A DNA stretch of 9,357 nucleotides from Acholeplasmataceae bacterium (GTDB lineage Bacteria; Bacillota_I; Bacilli_A; Acholeplasmatales; Acholeplasmataceae): the NCBI GenBank assembly GCA_003497445.1, contig DNNX01000054.1:1-9357 (forward strand), read 5' to 3'. The translations under genes and the position numbers were made by a program. Positions 1 through 5,057 of the stretch are shown here, piece after piece (the first letter of the stretch is position 1; each line of letters begins with the position of its first letter). The notes beneath the pieces are model-generated. The model had not been told where the DNA came from. It was given only the letters and a program-made list of their open reading frames with translations, and did not search any database.

Positions 1-200
1 TTTAAACAAAAAGAAGACACAAATTGTTCGTCTTTGATAGATGCTTTTCTTTTGTGGTGATTGAAGTGAACAACAACTGGTTTTAATTCTTTAAGTGCAT
101 GTAATAACACCATAGAATCAACGCCACCACTCACAGAAATTAAAAACGGTGTTTGATTTAATTCTTCGCGTAATTGAGACAATAAAGATTCTAAATGCAT
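1..200 (-). CDS. tilS: tRNA(Ile)-lysidine synthetase TilS, N-terminal part (runs off the window's left edge)
   Basis: TilS uses ATP and lysine to convert the wobble cytidine of the CAU anticodon of tRNA-Ile to lysidine, so that the tRNA reads AUA. Only 66 complete codons are present; the gene continues leftward. The N-type ATP pyrophosphatase P-loop SGGVDS is at residues 24-29, preceded by the strand FLISV and followed by VVVHFNHHKR, the TilS version of the second strand (usually VNHxLR). The ATG at 200-198 has no Shine-Dalgarno sequence. A consensus -10 lies so close upstream that the message is probably leaderless. The gene diverges from maf. PP-loop enzymes form several families (GuaA, TtcA, MnmA), but the short N-terminus and the HFNHH...FVSSFC segment fit TilS best. 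Confidence 0.85.
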   Translation of the reverse strand, partial: MHLESLLSQLREELNQTPFLISVSGGVDSMVLLHALKELKPVVVHFNHHKRKASIKDEQFVSSFCL

Positions 201-212
201 AGCTATATTATA
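201..212 (-). promoter_or_regulatory. Promoter -10 of tilS, predicted leaderless
   Basis: On the minus strand TATAAT occupies 212-207 and is preceded by TGT, making an extended -10 (TGnTATAAT, TG at 215-214). Counting seven bases downstream of the last T puts the transcription start at 200, the A of the tilS ATG. No purine-rich ribosome binding site exists in the six intervening bases. No convincing -35 is seen. The start position is inferred from spacing, not measured. Confidence 0.6.
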
Positions 213-239
213 ACACGATATGGTGATGAATTCGCGCTA

Positions 240-248
240 TGATATAAT
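240..248 (+). promoter_or_regulatory. Extended -10 promoter of maf
   Basis: TGATATAAT (TG at 240-241, TATAAT at 243-248) is a perfect extended -10. No -35-like hexamer sits 16-18 bp upstream. The predicted transcription start is about 255, which falls inside the strong Shine-Dalgarno AAAGGAGG at 252-259. The leader would be only about 12 nt, with GGAGG at its very 5' end. It is back to back with the tilS promoter in a 66-bp intergenic region. Confidence 0.65.
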
Positions 249-266
249 ACCAAAGGAGGCAATGAT

Positions 267-836
267 ATGCGTATTATTTTAGCAAGCCAATCCCCAAGAA
301 GAAAGTCTATTCTTGAAGATGCTGGCATCAATTTTGAAACCATTCCGAGTCAATTTGATGAATCATGTATTCAACCAACCTCAAAAGAGGCGTATGTGAT
401 GACATTGTCTTTTGAGAAAGCAAAAGAAGTGTTTCTTAAACATCAAGATGCGGTTGTTATTGGTGCGGATACTATCGTATATTTTAAAGATAAAATAGAA
501 CATTATTTGGGAAAACCAAAAGATGAAGATGATGCGAAACGCATGTTACGTATGTTATCAGGGAATACACACCAAGTTTTAACCGGGGTCACTGTTTTAT
601 CAAATGATTTCCAAGAAAGTTTTTATACAGTTTCTAATGTTAAGTTCAAAGCTCTCACTAAAGAAGATATCCGTTGGTACATAGAAACAAAAGAGCCATT
701 TGATAAGGCGGGATCTTATGCGATTCAAGGCGAAGGACATCAACTGATTGATACATATGATGGTGATTTTTTTACCATTATGGGGTTACCCATTAAAGAA
801 GTATTAAAAGTGTTATCAAAAATAAAAACATCCTAA
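267..836 (+). CDS. maf: Maf family nucleoside triphosphate pyrophosphatase (likely dTTP/UTP-specific)
   Basis: Maf proteins hydrolyse non-canonical or excess nucleoside triphosphates to the monophosphate plus pyrophosphate. They act in nucleotide-pool cleaning and have been linked to arrest of cell division. The 189-residue protein has the full family layout: LASQSPRR at residues 5-12 (substrate phosphate binding), ADT at 67-69 with the catalytic Asp, GKP at 82-84, LSGNTHQVLTG at 97-107 and KAGSYAIQG at 147-155. The last is the form typical of the YhdE/Maf dTTPase-UTPase subgroup rather than the YceF m7GTP subgroup; that specificity is inferred from the motif. Length is normal. The start is fixed by AAAGGAGG at 252-259, seven bases upstream. 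The gene is a single-gene unit converging on hslO, and its last codons lie inside the shared terminator. Confidence 0.93.
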   Translation: MRIILASQSPRRKSILEDAGINFETIPSQFDESCIQPTSKEAYVMTLSFEKAKEVFLKHQDAVVIGADTIVYFKDKIEHYLGKPKDEDDAKRMLRMLSGNTHQVLTGVTVLSNDFQESFYTVSNVKFKALTKEDIRWYIETKEPFDKAGSYAIQGEGHQLIDTYDGDFFTIMGLPIKEVLKVLSKIKTS

Positions 837-856
837 TTTAGGATGTCTTTTTTTTT
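818..856. terminator. Bidirectional intrinsic terminator between maf and hslO
   Basis: ACATCCTAA (828-836) and TTAGGATGT (838-846) form a perfect 9-bp inverted repeat around T837. It is followed by nine T (848-856) on the plus strand and by a T-rich run on the minus strand (complement of the A-rich 818-828). It therefore terminates both converging genes. Both stop codons (maf 834-836, hslO 840-838) lie in the centre of the palindrome, so the effective loop includes them. Confidence 0.9.
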
Positions 857-1722
857 ATGATTTCTCTTATAGATGCCTCAGAAATCTGATATTCTTTTTT
901 ACAGAAATGACATGTAATATGTGCACCATGATCTTCATCTGCTAGTGGTGTGAGTGCATCGATTGAAAGTGATTGTAATGATTTCAAAAAGCCATCATGT
1001 GAACATGTACAATGGTAACGAACAGATTTTTTATCCAAAATCACTCCCGTACCACCTGATAAACGCTCAAATAAAGTTTCTGGGGTGTTCCCTGATTCAT
1101 AAAGCGAAGTGATAGGTGGTAAAGATGCAATCACTTGTTCTATCTGATCAATCGTTTCATCTGTAACACCAGGCATGAGTTGTAATATATAACCACCACT
1201 TGTTTGAATACTTTGATCTGGATTTACAAGTACTCCGAGGCCGACACTTGAATTGGTTTGTTCAGATGCCGTAAAGTAATATGTAAAATCATCTGCAATT
1301 TCTCCAGTTTGAAGTTCGGAAGAAGACGTGTAATAATCTTTCATAAGTAAATCTTTTGTTACAAACAAAAACCCTTTTCCAACAGCCTTTCCAACAGCGA
1401 GCTTTCCTTTTTTTGGACCATCATGATAGGTCAAATACACTTCAGGATTCATAATGTCACCACGTACATCGCCTTGTCCATTCGCTTCAACTGTCATCGA
1501 GCCCACTGGACCATCGCCTTTAATCCTTAATGTGATGCGTTCACCATCTTTATACATAAGTCCCATCATCGCAGATGCAGTTAAAAATCGACCAAGTGCA
1601 GCACTTGCTGTTGGCCACGTACCATGCAATGTATGTGCTGTTTCAACAAGCGTTGTGGTAACAGCAGTATATATTCTTACCGTTTTATTATATGCATGTC
1701 CAATTAATACATAATCTTCCAT
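838..1722 (-). CDS. hslO: Hsp33 redox-regulated holdase chaperone
   Basis: Hsp33 is a cytosolic ATP-independent chaperone that is inactive when reduced and zinc-bound, and becomes a holdase when oxidants form disulfides between its cysteines. The 294-residue protein carries the complete zinc/redox switch: CTC at residues 238-240 and CHFC at 271-274, four cysteines in the canonical CxC...CxxC arrangement, after an N-terminal core with RIKGDGPVGSMTVEA at 66-80. Length is that of the family. The ATG at 1722 is preceded by GGTGATGAG. Its promoter faces that of dusB. It lies between tilS and dusB, genes that accompany hslO in the Bacillus chromosome, which supports vertical inheritance. It shares its terminator and the last three codons (Lys-Thr-Ser) with maf on the other strand. 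Confidence 0.95.
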   Translation of the reverse strand: MEDYVLIGHAYNKTVRIYTAVTTTLVETAHTLHGTWPTASAALGRFLTASAMMGLMYKDGERITLRIKGDGPVGSMTVEANGQGDVRGDIMNPEVYLTYHDGPKKGKLAVGKAVGKGFLFVTKDLLMKDYYTSSSELQTGEIADDFTYYFTASEQTNSSVGLGVLVNPDQSIQTSGGYILQLMPGVTDETIDQIEQVIASLPPITSLYESGNTPETLFERLSGGTGVILDKKSVRYHCTCSHDGFLKSLQSLSIDALTPLADEDHGAHITCHFCKKEYQISEASIREIIKKKTS

Positions 1723-1737
1723 CTCATCACCAAAGGT

Positions 1738-1746
1738 ATTGTAGCA
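1738..1746 (-). promoter_or_regulatory. Extended -10 promoter of hslO
   Basis: On the minus strand TGCTACAAT runs from 1746 to 1738 (TGn plus TACAAT). The predicted start is at about 1731, giving a leader of about nine bases before the ATG at 1722. No good -35 is visible at normal spacing. The element lies only 6 bp from the -35 of the opposing dusB promoter, so the two polymerase sites overlap. Confidence 0.55.
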
Positions 1747-1749
1747 TAA

Positions 1750-1778
1750 TTGAATGTTAACTTATGGTATGATACAAT
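1750..1778 (+). promoter_or_regulatory. Promoter of dusB (-35 TTGAAT, -10 TACAAT)
   Basis: TTGAAT (1750-1755) and TACAAT (1773-1778) are separated by exactly 17 bp, and TGA immediately precedes the -10, giving an extended -10 as well. The predicted start is about 1785, so the leader to ATG 1794 is about nine bases and contains only a weak GGTGA Shine-Dalgarno. This is the only promoter in the window with a recognisable -35. Confidence 0.65.
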
Positions 1779-1793
1779 CAAGTCGGTGAAAAT

Positions 1794-2756
1794 ATGGGAT
1801 TTAAAATAGGCAATATTGAAGTAAATAATCAACTTGTACTTGCCCCTATGGCAGGTGTTTCAAACAGTCCGTTTAGGTTGCTTGCCAGAAATCATGGTGC
1901 AGGCATGGTTTATGCAGAAATGATTTCGGACAAAGGACTTATTTATAAAAATGAAAAAACCATTCAGATGTTATTTATGACAGATGATGAAAAACCAATG
2001 ATTCAACAAATTTTTGGTTCAGATTTAGAAACCATGGTAGAAGCAGCCATCTATGTGGACAAACACAGTAATTGTGATGCTATTGATATAAATATGGGAT
2101 GTCCTGTGCCAAAAGTTGCAATTAAAGCACAAGCAGGTGCAGCACTCATGAAACATCCGACACGTATTTATGATATTGTGTATGAAATTTCAAGACGTGT
2201 ATCTAAACCGCTCACAGTTAAAATACGTTCAGGGTGGGATGACGATTCTGTGAATGCAGTCGAAGTTGCCAAAGAAATTGAGCGCGCTGGCGCGAGTGCC
2301 ATTACCGTGCATGCAAGGACACGTGCACAAGGGTATTCAGGGAAAGCCGATTTAGATGTTATTAAAGCTGTCAAAGAAGCAGTTTCAATACCTGTCATTG
2401 GAAATGGTGATATCGTAGATGGTCCCTCAGCAAAAAGAATGCTTGAATACACTGGGTGTGATGCTGTTATGATTGGTAGAGCAGCACTTGGAAATCCGTG
2501 GATTTTTAGAGAAATTGATGCCTATTTAAAAGAGGAACCAGTAGTCGTTAGACCAACTGTTGATGAAATCAAAACACTTATGATTGAACATCTTTATGAT
2601 CTTGTAAAGTTAAAAGGTGAAAAACTAGGGGTATTAGAAATGCGTAGCCATGGACCATGGTATTTAAAAGGTATTGAAAATGCGACCTCTTTAAGAAAAG
2701 AATTAGTAAGAGCAACGACAGTCCAAGAATTTGAAGATGCAGTAAGAAGATTTTAA
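1794..2756 (+). CDS. dusB: tRNA-dihydrouridine synthase, DusB type
   Basis: This FMN-dependent enzyme reduces specific uridines of tRNA to dihydrouridine using NADPH. The 320-residue protein shows the TIM-barrel Dus signatures in order: VLAPMAGVSNSPFR (residues 15-28, FMN binding), DINMGCPVPK (98-107) with the catalytic Cys103 acting as proton donor, TVKIRSGW (141-148) with Lys142-143 region contacting FMN, VHARTR (172-177), GNGDI (203-207) and MIGRAALGNPW (226-236) in the phosphate-binding half. It has the length and N-terminus (KIGNIEV...LAPMAGV) of the Bacillus YacF/DusB group, supporting the start at 1794. The start has only a weak ribosome binding site and a very short predicted leader. 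It is a single-gene unit, converging with hflX at a strong shared terminator. Confidence 0.94.
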   Translation: MGFKIGNIEVNNQLVLAPMAGVSNSPFRLLARNHGAGMVYAEMISDKGLIYKNEKTIQMLFMTDDEKPMIQQIFGSDLETMVEAAIYVDKHSNCDAIDINMGCPVPKVAIKAQAGAALMKHPTRIYDIVYEISRRVSKPLTVKIRSGWDDDSVNAVEVAKEIERAGASAITVHARTRAQGYSGKADLDVIKAVKEAVSIPVIGNGDIVDGPSAKRMLEYTGCDAVMIGRAALGNPWIFREIDAYLKEEPVVVRPTVDEIKTLMIEHLYDLVKLKGEKLGVLEMRSHGPWYLKGIENATSLRKELVRATTVQEFEDAVRRF

Positions 2757-2784
2757 AAAAGATTGTCAGAAGACAATCTTTTTT
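2755..2784. terminator. Bidirectional intrinsic terminator between dusB and hflX
   Basis: The arms AAAAAAGATTGTC (2755-2767) and GACAATCTTTTTT (2772-2784) form a perfect 13-bp stem with the tetraloop AGAA. The A and T runs at the outer edges supply a U-tract in both directions. It overlaps the last bases of both stop codons (dusB 2754-2756; hflX complement of 2783-2785). Confidence 0.93.
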
Positions 2785-4042
2785 ATTTTATAAACTTTTG
2801 ATAAGGTTTTAAATGATTTGGATCGATAGAGACTTTAATATCAATCCCGCTTTCATGGTAATTTTCAGAAATAATTTTATACCTTGATTTTAGTTTATGA
2901 TAGACAGACATGTCATCAAAGCTAATGGACATCGAGACATTTTCAAACGATTGATAAAGATTTTCAAAAATAACACGCATGAGTTGAGGAATACCTGTTA
3001 GTGTATGAGACGAAATCAACAAATAATCAATGTCAAGTATTGGAAAATCAGTAAGCATATCTGATTTTGTTACTACGTATTTTACTGGAATATGAGCAGC
3101 ACCAATTTTTTTAAGGATGTCTTTCGTTGTTTGTATGTGAGAAAGAGATATATCTGTACCATTAATTAAATGCAAAATTAAATCTGCTTGTTTTACATCT
3201 TCTAATGTGGTTTCAAAGGAATTGATGAGTTCTGTTGGTAGTTTAGAAATAAATCCAACGGTATCGATTAATAAAAAATCTCTTTGGTTATCAAAATGAA
3301 GACGCTTTGATTTTGTATCAATCGTGGAAAAAAGCATATCTTTTTCAAGAGTTTCATGATCTTTTAAACCATATTGTTTCACTAAAGCATTCATCAAAGA
3401 TGATTTTCCGGCATTGGTGTATCCAACAAGAGCAACAGTCTTTGTTTGTGTATATTTTCGTTGTTTTCGAGATGTTTCTTTTTCTGTTTTTATTTTCTTT
3501 AATTGTGTTTTTATAATAGAAATATCTTCTAATACCTTACGTCTATCTAGTTCAAGTTTCGTTTCACCAGGGCCTTTTGCGTTATAAGACCCACCACCTT
3601 GTCTAGACAAAGATGCACGCATCCCTATAAGTCTAGAAATCATATAACGTTTTTGGGCTAAAGCGATCTCCAACACTGCTTCTTTTGTTTGTGCACGTTC
3701 TGCAAAAATAGACAAAATTAAAAAGCTTCGATCAAATACTTGAACATCTAAATCAGATTCTAAATTTCTTAGTTGTGCAGGCGTAAGTTCATCATCAAAA
3801 ATGACCACATCAATATCATCTTTTTGAATCAAAAGTTTGATTTCTTTAACTTTTCCATCTCCGACAAGTGTCCTAGCTGAAGCAACTTTTCCATGTTGTG
3901 AGAGTTTATGGATTGTTTTTATGTGAACCGTTTCAGAAAGCCGTTCAAGCTCATCAAGTGAACGTTGCATCTCATGGGTATTAAGTTGTGTAGAAAATGC
4001 AACTAAGATGGCATGATCTATTTTTTGTTGAGTTTGAATCAT
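2783..4042 (-). CDS. hflX: Ribosome-associated GTPase HflX
   Basis: HflX is a GTPase that binds the 50S subunit and splits stalled or hibernating ribosomes. I start it at ATG 4042, giving 419 residues, the usual family length, with the N-terminus reading DHAILVAF as in other HflX proteins. An upstream in-frame GTG at 4108 would add 22 residues of intergenic-looking sequence. Seen in the protein: the HflX N-terminal domain with LSRQGGG (145-151) and GPGETKLELDRR (157-168), a basic coiled helix at about 170-198, then the G domain with G1 GYTNAGKS (207-214), switch region FSTIDTKSKR (238-247), G3 DTVGF (260-264), G4 TKSD (325-328) and G5-like SSHT (344-347). G4 has Thr in place of the usual Asn of NKxD. 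The start lacks a Shine-Dalgarno and abuts a -10 element. Confidence 0.93.
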   Translation of the reverse strand: MIQTQQKIDHAILVAFSTQLNTHEMQRSLDELERLSETVHIKTIHKLSQHGKVASARTLVGDGKVKEIKLLIQKDDIDVVIFDDELTPAQLRNLESDLDVQVFDRSFLILSIFAERAQTKEAVLEIALAQKRYMISRLIGMRASLSRQGGGSYNAKGPGETKLELDRRKVLEDISIIKTQLKKIKTEKETSRKQRKYTQTKTVALVGYTNAGKSSLMNALVKQYGLKDHETLEKDMLFSTIDTKSKRLHFDNQRDFLLIDTVGFISKLPTELINSFETTLEDVKQADLILHLINGTDISLSHIQTTKDILKKIGAAHIPVKYVVTKSDMLTDFPILDIDYLLISSHTLTGIPQLMRVIFENLYQSFENVSMSISFDDMSVYHKLKSRYKIISENYHESGIDIKVSIDPNHLKPYQKFIK

Positions 4043-4054
4043 AAGTTGATTATA
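4043..4054 (-). promoter_or_regulatory. Promoter -10 of hflX, predicted leaderless
   Basis: A consensus TATAAT lies on the minus strand at 4054-4049. Standard spacing puts the transcription start on the A of ATG 4042. The six bases between contain no ribosome binding site. No TG extension and only poor -35 candidates are seen, so this is less certain than the tilS case. A second possible start further upstream is the minus-strand CATAAT at 4116-4111 within the cdaA control region. Confidence 0.45.
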
Positions 4055-4092
4055 ATTGAATTTCTTAAGATTTACTAAATAAACATGATAAA

Positions 4093-4140
4093 CCTTAAAA
4101 TAACACACAATTATGCTATAATATAGGTGTTATTTTAAGG
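4093..4140. repeat. Perfect 14-bp inverted repeat bracketing the cdaA promoter (candidate operator)
   Basis: CCTTAAAATAACAC (4093-4106) is the exact reverse complement of GTGTTATTTTAAGG (4127-4140), with a 20-nt spacer holding the cdaA -10. The right arm contains the predicted cdaA transcription start and most of its Shine-Dalgarno. The left arm lies in the -35 zone. The dyad centre (4116.5) nearly coincides with the centre of ATTATGCTATAAT (4110-4122), itself symmetric except for three central bases. The repeat is seen directly. Its role as an operator, a looping site or an RNA hairpin is inference. Confidence 0.6.
4114..4122 (+). promoter_or_regulatory. Extended -10 promoter of the cdaA operon
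   Basis: TGCTATAAT (TG 4114-4115, TATAAT 4117-4122) is a perfect extended -10 without a clear -35. The predicted start is about 4129, leaving a leader of about 19 nt that includes AAGGAG (4137-4142), five bases before the ATG at 4148. On the opposite strand the same DNA reads CATAAT (4116-4111), so the site could be bidirectional. Confidence 0.65.
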
Positions 4141-4147
4141 AGTTTAT

Positions 4148-4888
4148 ATGCCTAATATTACACCAAACCTAGTCATTGAATTTTATTTAATATTTATTTT
4201 TTGCTTATTTATTTTAAGATTCATCACTTCAAGTAAAAGACTTATTGCCATATCTACAGTCTTTGCATTTATATATGCACTTTCGGCAATTGTGTATTGG
4301 CTACAATTGCCAATATTAATGCCACTTTTTGATGATCTTATTTATTGGTTGCCAATCGTATATATTATCGTGATTGTTCCAGATATGAGACTTGCGATTG
4401 ATTTGGCTTGGAAAAAACAATCTAAAAAAGATGATTTTGAAATGGGTAGTGATATTACTAAATTAGAAATATATGATGCGGTACAACATTTATCCAATCA
4501 AAAAACAGGGGCACTCATTACCATTGAAAAACATAACACCTTAGATCAATTTAGTGAGCGTGCGGTATTACTGCATTCTAAAGTAAGTAAAGAAATACTC
4601 ATAAATATATTCACACCATTGACACCACTACACGATGGTGCAGTGATTATTCGTGGAGATGAAATTGTTTGTGCTGGTGCCTATTATGTGCTATCTGATA
4701 ACGAAAAAGTTGAATCTACCATGGGATCTAGACATCGTGCCGGACTTGGCATAAGTGAAGTGACAGACAGTTTAACAATCGTTGTTTCTGAAGAAACAGG
4801 AAATATTTCGATTGCGATTGAAGGTATTTTAGTGAGACTAAATGAAAAAGAAAAACTCATGGAATACTTAAACACCTTTATGAAGTGA
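4148..4888 (+). CDS. cdaA: Membrane diadenylate cyclase CdaA (c-di-AMP synthase)
   Basis: CdaA condenses two ATP into the second messenger cyclic di-AMP, which controls potassium and osmolyte transport and cell-envelope homeostasis. The 246-residue protein has three predicted membrane segments (about 9-26, 32-50 and 56-78), a short linker, and a DAC domain from about 100. In the DAC domain are GALITIE (121-127), the catalytic DGA (163-165) within PLHDGAVII, RHR (195-197) within GSRHRAGLGISE, and VVSEETGNIS (212-221). All key residues are intact, so it should be active. The membrane topology identifies CdaA rather than DisA or CdaS. The start is set by AAGGAG at 4137-4142. It is the first gene of an apparent six-gene operon. 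The family's usual downstream partners cdaR and glmM are replaced by a 49-codon ORF and a PAS/GGDEF-like gene. Confidence 0.95.
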   Translation: MPNITPNLVIEFYLIFIFCLFILRFITSSKRLIAISTVFAFIYALSAIVYWLQLPILMPLFDDLIYWLPIVYIIVIVPDMRLAIDLAWKKQSKKDDFEMGSDITKLEIYDAVQHLSNQKTGALITIEKHNTLDQFSERAVLLHSKVSKEILINIFTPLTPLHDGAVIIRGDEIVCAGAYYVLSDNEKVESTMGSRHRAGLGISEVTDSLTIVVSEETGNISIAIEGILVRLNEKEKLMEYLNTFMK

Positions 4889-4895
4889 GGCAAAT

Positions 4896-5045
4896 ATGAA
4901 ATCGATTTTATTAATTGTATTTTTACCTTTTCGTGCATTAGCCGGAAACAGAGTGTCTGGATTTCTGTTTAATACATTTAAAAGATTTAATTGGTTAACA
5001 ATTGTACTGGCGTTCATCATTGCTTTCGTTGTTGTTTTATTATAA
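4896..5045 (+). CDS. Unrecognised 49-residue basic membrane peptide
   Basis: I do not recognise this family. The ORF lies seven bases after the cdaA stop and 12 bases before the next gene, on the same strand. It has a Shine-Dalgarno-like TGAGG (4886-4890) that uses the cdaA stop codon. The peptide has a hydrophobic N-terminal stretch (SILLIVFLPF, residues 3-12), a basic middle with R13, R19, K29 and R30, and a C-terminal membrane segment (about 34-49, ending FVVVLL). With K2 it has five basic residues and no Asp, Glu or Cys. It could be a small partner of the membrane protein CdaA or of the following PAS protein, occupying the position where cdaR normally lies. That is inference from position only. 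Translation is likely from spacing and the ribosome binding site, but not proven. Confidence 0.7.
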   Translation: MKSILLIVFLPFRALAGNRVSGFLFNTFKRFNWLTIVLAFIIAFVVVLL

Positions 5046-5057
5046 GTTGAGGGACAC

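Noticed and set aside
201..266. Riboswitch, small RNA gene or CRISPR in the intergenic regions
   Set aside because: All gaps are about 105 bp or less and are filled by promoters, ribosome binding sites and terminators; no spaced direct repeats or aptamer-like folds were seen by eye.
1454..1714. Plus-strand ORF opposite hslO
   Set aside because: It lies wholly within hslO on the other strand, has no recognisable domain and no ribosome binding site; hslO is complete and well supported.
1738..1778. Inverted similarity ATTGTA...TACAAT between hslO and dusB as an operator
   Set aside because: It is explained by two facing -10 elements of the same consensus; the bases between do not continue the symmetry.
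2168..2452. Minus-strand ORF opposite dusB
   Set aside because: Antisense shadow of the conserved dusB barrel, with no independent support.
4043..4108. Upstream GTG start at 4108 giving a 441-residue HflX
   Set aside because: The 22 extra residues resemble translated intergenic DNA, no ribosome binding site precedes the GTG, the extension would cover the inverted repeat region, and the family N-terminus aligns with the ATG at 4042.
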